The notes beneath the pieces were generated by a model. It ran no database searches, had not been told where the DNA came from, and saw only the letters and a program-made list of their open reading frames with translations. A stretch of DNA of 64,000 nucleotides from Pollenia angustigena (lineage: Eukaryota > Arthropoda > Insecta > Diptera > Polleniidae), in NCBI GenBank assembly GCA_930367215.1, contig OV884059.1, forward strand, positions 232,251,803-232,315,802. The letters are read 5' to 3'. Below are positions 22,571 through 31,984 of this stretch, piece after piece; position 1 is the stretch's first letter, and every line of letters begins with the position of its first letter. The translations under genes were made by a program, and so were the position numbers.

Positions 22571-23633
22571 CATATGAAATAATTCCCCAAACATAAGGGT
22601 CTTATTTCATTTCTGTTTGGGGAGTTATTTCATTCCGATAGGGGTTTATTTCGAGGAGAAGCAGCGTTAGAAACATTTGTCATCTATAAAAACGCACAAG
22701 CAGATATGATGGAATTGATGTTTGTATATTCCCTTATCTTTAAGTATGTAGTTCTAAATTTGATAAACCAAAAACATGTGCGTTGGTCATTTAGACCCGT
22801 CTAAAACAACCCTTGTGTTTAAGGCACGCATTCTAGATTAGTTTTTTGATTATTTTATTTAGTGCGCTAGGTTTTTATATTTTAAATAAAGATTAATGTC
22901 TTGCAATCATTCATTCACCATTTACTTTCTACATAACAAAAATATTCAATGCTAACATAATAAGATGGTTTATGAGCCTTTTTCAATAGGTCCTCCTGAC
23001 AATTAGAGCTTATGTAACAAATTTCATAAAATTATCGCCAAAATTGAGACCTGTTCTTTGCGCACAAGTTTTAAATGGATAGTCAGCTGGATGGACGAAC
23101 TCCTTTTATTATTATTTCATCCAAGTTCCTAGGTGGAACAAAGGGCCACATTTTTGAATTTAATCCTTTTAATCGATTCAAAAAATGATCTGTACTTTGC
23201 GCACAAGGTTTAATATATAGTGTGCTAGACAGACGCACTCCGTTTATTAGATTCAAAAAATGATTCAGAGTCGCTTAAGAGGAATTCCTTCCACATCCTG
23301 ACGCAAAATATAAACAGTTTAAATTGATTAAAAAATATTGTGTTCAATTTAAAATTGAAACTTATCCCATGTCCACACGGTCACCAATATTTGTGTTTCG
23401 CTCTCCCATGTTTCGCGCCCAAAACATAATTGAAACAACATGTTTTGTCATATAAAATTTTAAAAGCGAAACAGGTCGTTTCATTTTGAAACATGCTGCG
23501 AAACAGGAAAAATGTAATGTACTCTCATCTACAATTTTGATAACTATTATCGCTAGTTTATCTGAACTAGCTCTCAAAAAAAATCAAAGCAAATTAAAAA
23601 TTTATGTTAAATAACATAGCAAACTTCATATAA
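22571..23633. other. Spacer with partial repeats
   Basis: A short inverted match AATTCCCCAAACA / TGTTTGGGGAGTT lies near 22580-22625, and GATTCAAAAAATGAT occurs twice (23174 and 23250). No gene recognised. Confidence 0.4.
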
Positions 23634-23792
23634 AAACAAGTTAGAGTGCTATATTCGGCTGTGCCAAATCTTTGATACCCTCCACCGACACTTCGAATAT
23701 TTTAAGAGTAATATGATGTCTATTTATTATTATTATTATAATATTTATAAAAACAGACATCTGCATTAAAATTGGTTGCAGTTTAATAGTAC

Positions 23793-24338
23793 GTTTCCAC
23801 TTACATGTTTTGGGCTACAAAACTAGTTTTGCAGCAAAACATGTTTTTTGCTACTTGTTTTCCCATACATTTTTCATGTTCGAAAAACTTAAACAAAAAC
23901 TAGTTTTGCTCCAAAACATGTCGAAAATCGTGAATACAACTCTGGGTTATCCATTATTGGTGATTGACAATTTCGAAAAAAGTGACATATTTACCAAAAT
24001 ATCAAAACATATGAAATAGGTATATGCAACTCTCCAGCTGATTTATTTGTTTGAAGCGTAAAAATAATAAAATAATATAATAAAAAGGTAATAAATTATG
24101 TACTTTTATATACGTACATATATGTATATCTGTGTATTAAAAAACAAACAAGGAAATTTCATGTTAAAGAAAAATATTTTTTTTTTAAACATATATTTTT
24201 TTTTTGCTTTAATGTTTGTTTACAACATAAATGTCAAATTGATTTCGAAAATTCGAAAACCAAAACCAGTTTTACATAATGGAAACACTTTGACGAGTTT
24301 TGCCCAAAACAAGTTGTTTTGTTCATAGTGGAAACATA
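23793..24338. mobile_element. Possible MITE with GTTTCCACT ends
   Basis: TACGTTTCCACTTACATG at the left and TATGTTTCCACTATGAAC on the minus strand at the right, with ACTAGTTTTGC/AAAACAAGTTGTTTT words repeated near both ends. The mariner sits immediately beyond the right end. Confidence 0.5.
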
Positions 24339-24341
24339 ATA

Positions 24342-25644
24342 TGGGTGTTTTTTTCAGTGGTATAGAACTTCGAATTGAAATAAAACATAAGAAAATCGTT
24401 TTAATGACCATCAATTTGGCTTTATTGGAAGGATAATTTTATGCCATTAATGTTTAAATATGATTTTAGGCATGTGGCCGCCGCGGCTGGCTCGAATAAA
24501 GCCAATTCTACAGGTCCAATTTTCAACCACTTTTTCGAGCATATGGGGCCGTATGTCGGCAATAACGCCACGAATGTTGGCTTCCAATTCCCCTAACGTT
24601 TCTGGTTTGTTGGCGTAGACGATCGACTTCACATATCCCCAAAGAAAATAATCCAATGGTGTCAAATCACACGATCTTGGTGGCCAATTAACAGGTCCAT
24701 TTCGCGAAATTATGCGCTCATCGAATGTTTCCTTCAATAAATCGATTGTGGCGTGCGCTGTGTGGCATGTAGCGCCGTCTTGTTGGAACCACAACTCATC
24801 CACATTCATGCCATCCAATTCGGGAACAAAATAGTCGGTTATCATGGCTCTATACCGGTCTCCATTAACGGTAACTGCCTCTCCAGCATTATTTCGGAAG
24901 AAGTATTGCCCAATGACTCCACCAGCCCATAGAGCACACCAAACAGTCAGTTTTTGTGGATGTAATGGCGTCTCAAGGGTCTCATGTAGATACTCTTCAC
25001 TCCATATGCGGCAATTTTGCTTGTTGACGTAGCCATTCAACCAAAAATTAGCCTCATCACTGAACAAAATTTTGCGATGAAAATCAGCATCGAGATCAAT
25101 CTCATTTTCGGCCCATACACCAAAATCACGACGCATTGCATGGTCTCGCGGCTTTAATTCTTGCACAAGCTGGATCTTGTAAGGTCGCAAGCCAAGATCT
25201 TTGCGCAAAATCTTCCATAAAGTTGATGGACAAAGCTCCAATTGCTGTGCACGGTGGCGAATCGATTCATTCGGGTCCTCTTCAACACTTTGCTCTACAG
25301 CGGCAATTGTTTCTTCGGTGCGCACTGTTCGACGTCTCTGCGGATGCGTATTATCACATAGAGTAAACGTAGTGCGAAAACGATCCATGGTTAACCGAAT
25401 TAATTGCTCTGATGGACGACTATGTCGACCATAAAATGGACGGAGCTTGCGGTAAACTTCGCGAACTGAACCGTTATTTTCGAAATAAATTTGCACGATT
25501 TGCAAGCGTTGTTCTTTTGTCAACCTGTTCATGATGAAATGGCAAACCAAACTAAACATAAATGACATTAGAGTTGCCAGATTTGACCACAAAATGCCAG
25601 TTTTATCTCTATTCGAAAAACAAACCTGTAAAAAAAACACCCGA
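24342..25644 (-). mobile_element. Full-length mariner-type element, TA duplication
   Basis: The outer ends are GGGTGTTTTTTT preceded by T (left) or TC (right, minus strand), with partial inverted similarity for about 32 bases ending in TTCGAAT. TA flanks both sides. The 1.3-kb length is typical of mariner. It encodes one uninterrupted transposase on the minus strand. A deletion derivative with related ends lies at 37988-38575. Confidence 0.88.
24447..25532 (-). CDS. Mariner-type DDD transposase, 361 residues, intact frame
   Basis: This is a Tc1/mariner-superfamily transposase, which would cut and paste its own element at TA sites in the nucleus. The N-terminus has two helix-turn-helix-like regions (about residues 6-30 and 91-120) for binding the terminal repeats. 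The DDD core shows LFSDEANF (Asp159), WFQQDGATCHTA (Asp252) and RSCDLTPLDYF (Asp289), leaving 36 residues between the second and third aspartates. The frame is open from ATG to stop. The start chosen begins MNRLTKEQR; a 36-residue upstream extension has no family character and reaches into the terminal repeat. The last residues end a few bases from the left terminal region. Codons show no damage, so the copy may be young or active; activity cannot be judged from one copy. Confidence 0.9.
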   Translation of the reverse strand: MNRLTKEQRLQIVQIYFENNGSVREVYRKLRPFYGRHSRPSEQLIRLTMDRFRTTFTLCDNTHPQRRRTVRTEETIAAVEQSVEEDPNESIRHRAQQLELCPSTLWKILRKDLGLRPYKIQLVQELKPRDHAMRRDFGVWAENEIDLDADFHRKILFSDEANFWLNGYVNKQNCRIWSEEYLHETLETPLHPQKLTVWCALWAGGVIGQYFFRNNAGEAVTVNGDRYRAMITDYFVPELDGMNVDELWFQQDGATCHTAHATIDLLKETFDERIISRNGPVNWPPRSCDLTPLDYFLWGYVKSIVYANKPETLGELEANIRGVIADIRPHMLEKVVENWTCRIGFIRASRGGHMPKIIFKH

Positions 25645-25789
25645 TATAAACCTATATTAAATTATTGACCGACAATCAGAAAGTTGAATGATTTTTTTTT
25701 AGCAATTTTAACTAGCTTGAGTAAAATATCATGATTCGTAACAGTTTAAGCCGAACCTAAATTATTTTCAGAAGGGCAATTTATATTGA

Positions 25790-26330
25790 AGCGATGGTAA
25801 GCTATGAACCAATCATCCCAAATTAAGCGGAACGATTTCTGGTATTAAAAAACGTAAATTTCAATACAGCGGTGCATTTAGTTTAAGCGTTTGCAGGGAA
25901 TTTCAGAAGGCTGCTAAAATGGAATCTAAGGTAAATTATGAACCGTATATCACAAAATTGCATAACATTTTTATGAGGCCTATGGTAAATTATGCACCGA
26001 TCTTCACGAAATCTCACAGTATTATTACTAGTTCTATAAAACTGTGATGTACCAAATTTTGTTATTATAGCATGATTTTTTACGGATTTAGGCGTACTAA
26101 ACTGTTTTCCGAAAGTAAGGTTTATATAAGGCCAAGGGTAAATTATGGACCGATCTTCACGAAACTTCACAGTGTCATTTCTAGTCCTATAAAACTGTGA
26201 CGAGCTAAAATTGTTATGATAGCACTGTTAATTAGGGTTTTAGGCGTACTATACTGTTTTCCCGGGAGTTTGGCTTATATGGGGCCTAGGGTAAATAATG
26301 GACGGATCTTCACGAAATTTTACAACGTAA
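25790..26330 (+). repeat. About 155-bp tandem repeat within repeat copy A
   Basis: Three diverged units share GGTAAATTATG..CCGATCTTCACGAAA, ATAAAACTGTGA and TTAGGCGTACTA..CTGTTTTCC. The unit spacing is roughly 155 bp by eye. Not coding. Confidence 0.65.
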
Positions 26331-26787
26331 TTTCCAGTCGAATAAAACAAACTTTTGCAAGATCTTATATCATTCTGTGCATTATTCCACCATTTATGTT
26401 AGTTTTTGTAACAAAATTAGCAATTTTAATGGTGGTCCCACATTTTGATTCGTAGCTCTGATCCTACTGAACCGATTTTGCTGGATTTCAATCCCAAACT
26501 GCTTAGGATAACTACAAGCAATTTGAAATCCAGTTTGTTTAGTTCTTTTGAGTTTTTCGAAAGTGAGCGTGTTTTCAACAGACGGACAGACGACGGAGAT
26601 GGCTAAATAGACTCAGAATTACTCAAGGACCCAGAATATATATATTTTATGGGGTCTGAGATGAATAATAAAAAAGTTTCACACGGAATGACAAACTTAG
26701 TATACCCTCTTCACAACTAATTGTGGTGGGGGGTATAAAAACGCTGACAAAAATTTTAAAGTTTTTTTATATGGACAAAAAATTGAA

Positions 26788-27817
26788 GGGTGGCATGTCA
26801 TAACGTCCAGTGTCATAGTGTCCATGGACACTATGACACTTTGCAAATGGACATTATGACACTTTCAAAAGTGTCATTAGGTCCATAATTACTAAAGAAG
26901 TTAAATACAAAAAACCATCTGCATACACGCAGAGAAAAACTTGTTTCATTATGGTCCCAACCAACAAAACTATTTTCAAAGAAACTAATTTAACCATAAT
27001 ATGGTTGTCGGTGACAATGATTTGGTTAAATGAAACATAATAAAAAAGGTTTTGCTGCTTTTTTTCTGGGTGTATCTATTAAATATATAACGAAAACACT
27101 TTTGGGCGCAAGGATTTTCTTCTCTATGGTATAACAAATACCGGCTTCGCTAACTAAAGCTTCTCTGCACAGTCGGCCTTCGGCCGGGCGCAAGGATTTT
27201 CTCCTCTATGGTATAACAAACACCGGCTTCGCTAACTAAAGCTTCTCTGCACAGCCGGCCTTCGGCCGGGCGCAAGGATTTTCTCCTCTATGGTATAACA
27301 AACACCGGCTTCGCTAACTAAAACTTCTCTGCATAGTCGGCTTTCGTTCGGAAACGAGGCAGATTTTAGAAACTTTACTTAGCGAAGCCGGTGTTTGTTA
27401 TACCATAGAGGAGAAAATCCTCGCGCCCGGCCGAAGGCCGGCTGTGCAGAGAAGCTTTAGTTAGCGAAGCCGGTATTTGTTATACCATAGAGAAGAAAAT
27501 CCTTGCGCCCGGCCGAAGGTTGGCTATGATCCCAAATTTGTTTACATTCTTGCTTGTAAGAATTTTTGGGATTGTACTTACTTATTTTCATATTTCAAAA
27601 CAAATTTTATACATTTTAAAATTTTTCATTAAAAGTTAAGTTGTGGACATTATGACACTTTGCAAAGTGTCATAACGTCCGCGGACGCTATGACATTTCT
27701 TTGATGGACGTTGTGACACTTTAGAAAGTGTCATAATGTCCATGGACACTATGACACTTTCAAAAGTGTCATAACGTCCATGGACACTATGACACTGGAC
27801 GTTATGACATGCCACCC
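26788..27817. mobile_element. Foldback element made of GTCATAACGTCC modules
   Basis: The ends GGGTGGCATGTCATAACGTC and its exact inverse bound a 1030-bp unit. Both arms are built from short palindromic modules of the type GTCCATGGACACTATGACAC. The interior carries 82-bp satellite units in direct order on the left and inverted order on the right. The structure fits a foldback (FB-type) element; no transposase is present. Confidence 0.75.
27104..27520. repeat. 82-bp satellite units, direct then inverted
   Basis: Three direct units (exact 82-bp spacing measured at GGGCGCAAGG and CGGCCGGG) are followed by about two inverted units. Each unit has CTCTATGGTATAACAAACAC, CTTCGCTAACTAAAGCTTCT and the hairpin CCGGCCTTCGGCCGG, which has a 6-bp stem. 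Confidence 0.85.
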
Positions 27818-27840
27818 AGGTGAAGGCTCCATGTAACATA

Positions 27841-28258
27841 GCAGCCACACGATCAAGTTTTGCCTTTCAATTCCTTTCAATTTGCATTACACTCTCACTT
27901 TTTTAATTGACCACGAGATGGCTTTCAATTTCACCTTTCCATTTGATTTGCAATTTTACATTCATTTTAGCAGCTGAGTACAAGTTTGTCTTTATAAATT
28001 GTGTTGATGTTGACATCTTGGAAGTAAATTGCTTACAAATTGAGTGCAGCCTACGTCAATTTATGTAAATTTTGTCAAGCAGTATATGTAAAAGATTATC
28101 AAGAACAACTTGATCGTGTGGCTGCAAGGTTAATGACATCTCGAAAGTAAATTGCTTTCAAGTTGCGTGCAGCCTACGTCACAGCTGCCAACTTTAGCAT
28201 ATTTTAACAAATAGTGTATGTAAAAGACTATCAAGAAAATCTTGATCGTGTGGCTGCA
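27841..28258. mobile_element. MITE with GCAGCCACACGATCAAG ends, right part duplicated
   Basis: GCAGCCACACGATCAAGTTT at the left has inverse matches at 28108-28126 and again at 28240-28257. The last 130 bp (GAAGTAAATTGCTT..CTTGATCGTGTGGCTGCA) is a tandem repeat of the preceding stretch. The same TATGTAAAAGACTATCAAGA words occur at 17630. Confidence 0.65.
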
Positions 28259-28930
28259 ATGTAAAGTAAAGAGATAAATTTAAAATAATAATATTAATAA
28301 AAGTATTAAATAACAAGCTGTTTGGTCCCGGCGCTACTCGGGATTTTCTAAATAAACAATTAAATACTGGCGAATTTTGTTAATGACTTGACCCCAACGC
28401 TATCGACCGAATCAAAATTTTATCGGGAAATTTATTTTTGTTTAACAAATATATGTTGTAAATTTCAGCCGAACCGCACCGGGAAAAAGTTTAAATATCA
28501 CGATAACAGCGCCACCTATCGGGATTAAACTTAAGAGAAACCTGGACGCGTCATTTCACTTCACCATGATCAAGGAATTTTACGCTTTTAGTCTTTATTT
28601 TAACTAATGCACTTGTTTAACGTGGCTTGTGTTTTGTTATTTTTGTTTTGATCACGCCATTTAGGTTGATTGTTGCGACCTGTTCTTACACATTGCCACT
28701 TCACTAACAAAACTAGCTTTCTGTTTTTTTCTCTGAAAGCTGCCCTCGCAAATGATTTGGGCTCTTCTTACGTCAATCATTTCATCACTGTATGCTCTGT
28801 CCTATAGCCCATAATTAAAACGTCGGCAATTTCTTCAAGTTCTTTCTTATTTTATTGTTTTATTTTCTTTTGTTTTTCTGTTTATAAAATGTATGAAATT
28901 TAATTAAAGTATGGTAGAATTGTTGGGAAA
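28259..28930. other. Spacer before the microsatellite
   Basis: Less A/T-rich in parts (28325-28560) but without a convincing frame. No element ends recognised. Confidence 0.4.
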
Positions 28931-29338
28931 ATGTATGTATGTATGTATGTATGTATGTATGTATGTATGTATGTATGTATGTATGTATGTATGTATGTAT
29001 GTATGTATGTATGTATGTATGTATGTATGTATGTATGTATGTATGTATGTATGTATGTATGTATGTATGTATGTATGTATGTATGTATGTATGTATGTAT
29101 GTATGTATGTATGTATGTATGTATGTATGTATGTATGTATGTATGTATGTATGTATGTATGTATGTATGTATGTATGTATGTATGTATGTATGTATGTAT
29201 GTATGTATGTATGTATGTATGTATGTATGTATGTATGTATGTATGTATGTATGTATGTATGTATGTATGTATGTATGTATGTATGTATGTATGTATGTAT
29301 GTATGTATGTATGTATGTATGTATGTATGTATGTATGT
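28931..29338 (+). repeat. (ATGT)n microsatellite, about 100 copies
   Basis: An uninterrupted tetranucleotide tract of about 408 bp, (ACAT)n on the minus strand. The repetitive Tyr-Val-Cys-Met or Tyr-Ile-His-Thr frames through it are not genes. It directly abuts the poly(T) at the 3' end of a minus-strand LINE fragment. Confidence 0.98.
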
Positions 29339-29728
29339 TTTTTTTTTTTTAATGGACGTAATGATATAAATATCAATAGTGGCCCTACGATAACTCCACC
29401 CCGGAAATAAGTCAGCATTTCATCAGGACGGGGGGTTTTTTTTTGTACGAGTCCTACATCCTCCTTCCTATCACAAGGGTAGGAGGTTCGGAGCATCCGT
29501 ACAGCGCATCTTCATTATGGAGTTTATGAAACGTTCACAGCACATCCACACTTTCTCAGACTCCAACATTTTATTCACCATATTTTCCGGTGTCAAAATT
29601 GTCTCCAGTTCATCATAAAGTTCCTGTCGCCTATCTGCCCATCTCTCACATTCAAAAAGCATGTGGTTTGCGTCTTCCACGAGAGTCACGCATGTCTCAC
29701 AGTTGCCAGCATCCCGAAGCTTAAATCT
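29339..29728 (-). pseudogene. 5'-truncated R1-clade LINE, ORF2 end only
   Basis: A minus-strand LINE tail: codons for the C-terminal zinc motif CETCVTLVEDANHMLFEC (C-x2-C-x8-H-x4-C), then about 55 more residues, a stop at 29471, a short 3' UTR, and a poly(A) tail seen as T-run 29339-29350 on the plus strand. Upstream it stops abruptly at an (ATGT)8 remnant. The motif matches, with many differences, the C-terminus of the LINE at 29761-34076, so it is a related but distinct family. 5' truncation is usual for target-primed reverse transcription. It is flanked on both sides by ATGT repeats. Confidence 0.85.
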
Positions 29729-29760
29729 ATGTATGTATGTATGTATGTATGTATGTATGT
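29729..29760 (+). repeat. (ATGT)8 remnant between two LINEs
   Basis: Eight repeats separate the truncated LINE from the poly(T) of the next LINE. Same phase and strand as the longer tracts at 28931 and 34077. Confidence 0.95.
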
Positions 29761-29915
29761 TTTTTTTTTTTTTTTTTTTATAGAGGTGAAATCATCGAAA
29801 GACTTTGTGCGAGACTTTAACTCGCTAAAACACCCCTGCTACTTGTCCATGATCCCCGCGGCACCACCGTTAAGCACTTCCTCGCAGGGAGGGATTGGTG
29901 TAGGTCACCAATGAA

Positions 29916-31556
29916 CTAGATATTTCTTCTGCGAATGTCTTCCTGCCTTCGGAGCTCCCGAATAACCGATTTCGCGAAATAACACACATATGCCCAGTTT
30001 TCCTGGGAACTTAACATAATCTGAGCCACATTTCCCGGGCTCATATTAATACCAACTTTCTCTTCAACTTCCCTTCTCTCAGTGACAAATCGCTGACACT
30101 CGAAAAATACATGTTTTGCATCTTCGTTTACGTTATAACAACTTGGACAATATGGGTCACTTTCACGACCAAAGCGATACAGGTATGCCCTAAAACAACC
30201 ATGTCCACTCAAGAACTGTGTTATGTAAAAATCTATATCACCATGTTTCCGTTCTACCCAGGCACGATCGTCGGGAATGATTTCCCATGTCCATCTACCC
30301 TTAGTAGATGTTGACCACTGCCTTTGCCAATTATCCATGCGTCTACTTTTTGCCATCTGGCGTAGAGGCTCAATTTCTGATTCGCCTTTGCATGAGAATA
30401 TTTCCTCCGCTTCCTTGGCTTGTAAATCAATAGGCACGATACCCGATATTACTGATGCGGCTTCATCTGACACCGTTCGGAATGCGCAACTAACACGAAG
30501 ACATGCCAATCTGCACACAGACGTTATGTTATTTCGATATGAACGAAACTTTGTTGATTCTGCCCATATAGGAGCAGCATACATTATAATACTTCTTACA
30601 ACCCCTGCAAGAAGCCTTCTTCTCATGTACTTGGGACCCCTTGTATTGGGCATTATGCGGCAAAGGGCAGTACATGTACCTCTTGCTTTTGTTCCTATAT
30701 ACTCTAGATGTTTCTTGAAGGTAAGGCGATCGTCGATAATTAAGCCTAGATATTTCAAATGCCCTTTAGTTTCAACTGTGCAATTTCCAATCGTAAGAGT
30801 AATACTCTCTCTGATTTTTCGACTACTTATGAGAACTGCCTCCGTTTTATGTTCGGCTAGAGTCAGTCCCATTGAGTCTAGCCATGAGCGGACTAGGTGT
30901 ATGCTACTATTTGATATAGTTGTTGCCTCTTCAATTTGTTTTGCTACAGCTATCAAAGCTATATCGTCAGCGAAACCGACGATTTTCACGTTTTCTGGTA
31001 GTTTTATTCGTAGCACTCCATCGTACATTATGTTCCAAAGTATTGGACCAAGAACCGAGCCTTGTGGCACGCCTCCTGTAACCTTATACTCTTTTACACC
31101 ATCGTCTGTGTCATATAGCAGTATTCTATCCCTGAAGTAGTCCTTGATTATCGCTATCAAGTAGTTTGGAACATTTGAATGAATTAGCGCATCCACAATT
31201 TTATTCCACTTGGCTGTATTAAAGGCATTTTTTACGTCCAAGGTAACAACAACGCAGTATTTTTTGGTGCCATTTTTCCATTTTTTCCCTTTTATAGCGT
31301 TCTTAGCCGTATCAACTACTATCTTTATAGCATCCATTGTGGATTTACCTCTTCTGAAACCAAACTGAGTTTCGGAAAGGCCGCCCTCCATCTCAATACT
31401 GGCTTCTAGTCTTCTGCATATAATGCTTTCCAATAGCTTCCCACACGTGTCTATCATACATATGGGTCGATAGGACGATGGGTTGTCCAAGGGCTTATTT
31501 TCCTTAGGGAGTAAAACGAGTCGTTGCCTTTTCCATATTTTTTTTAAGAGTACAAC
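29916..31556 (-). pseudogene. LINE ORF2: reverse transcriptase and C-terminal zinc motif
   Basis: The frame begins upstream of the first Met (31490), around the sequence KRQRLVLLPKENKPL, and runs to a stop at 29916. Counting from the Met, it shows SSYRPICMIDTCGKLLE, FGFRRGKST (44-52), the palm block VTLDVKNAFNTAKW, GGVPQGSVLGP (139-149) and the catalytic FADD (173-176). The thumb region and CPSCYNVNEDAKHVFFEC follow. The RT domain looks complete with no internal stop. It would copy the element's RNA at the nicked target, but the endonuclease half is joined out of frame after a deletion, so this copy cannot make a full ORF2 protein. Confidence 0.88.
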
Positions 31557-31984
31557 ATCAAGTGCACTAACATATTTCCTCTTGTGTTAGTGATTGGACA
31601 ACCCCATTCTGTAGCCCAAGCATTAAAGTCCCCTGCTATTATTACCTTGTCCTTGCTGAGAGCATCGGACACCAGTCTCATAATGATCACTCGGAAGTCA
31701 TCATCCGTATATCTAGGTGGTATATAGCAACTATATATGCATATTCCACTTACAGTTGCACTAGTAAACCCATCTTCGTTTAACACGGACATGTTCTGAG
31801 ACATTTGTTTCTGTATAGACCAGATAGCAGATGTACCTGTGCTATCACTGGCCCATTTTGGGGAAACGAAACAGCAGTATGGTTCACTAAGAAGTGCAAC
31901 GTCAATATTTAACTCGCGTACGGTTTGATCCAATAGGTCTTGAGCAGCTCGGCAGTGATTAAGATTTAACTGGAGCAATTTCAT
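31557..31984 (-). pseudogene. LINE ORF2 start: truncated apurinic-type endonuclease
   Basis: 146 codons begin MKLLQLNLNHCRAAQDLL, typical of R1-clade endonucleases. Visible active-site blocks are Asn near residue 7-9, LLSEPY (Glu34) and AGDFNAWATEWG (Asp119, Asn121). Just after TNTRG (132-136) the similarity ends and the frame runs into a stop, with the RT frame beginning at once in another phase. The C-terminal third, including the expected SDH block, and the linker to the RT are missing. The ATG overlaps the ORF1 stop as ATGA. Confidence 0.88.

Larger units (their letters stand above)
23634..26742 (+). repeat. AACAAGT...GGTATAAAA dispersed repeat, copy A
   Basis: Starts AACAAGTTAGAGTGCTATAT then TCGGCTGTGCC, and ends ACGGAATGACAAACTTAGTA then GTGGTGGGGGGTATAAAA. 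The same start and end words recur at 48562-49598 and, in part, at 52345, 59933, 38962 and 58480. A MITE and an intact mariner are inserted in it. The family is familiar in fly genomes as untyped repetitive DNA; I cannot name it. Confidence 0.6.

Noticed and set aside
25201..25434. Plus-strand frames over the mariner
   Set aside because: Antisense to the intact transposase.
27104..27520. Direct repeats with hairpins, resembling a CRISPR array
   Set aside because: Units are contiguous 82-bp copies without unique spacers and also occur inverted; the host is a eukaryote.
28911..29496. Open frames of Tyr-Val-Cys-Met and Tyr-Ile-His-Thr repeats up to 198 codons
   Set aside because: They are translations of the ATGT microsatellite in each frame, with no start context or conserved sequence.
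30277..31140. A 287-codon plus-strand frame
   Set aside because: It lies opposite the LINE reverse transcriptase, whose motifs are clear on the minus strand; the plus-strand product has no domain.
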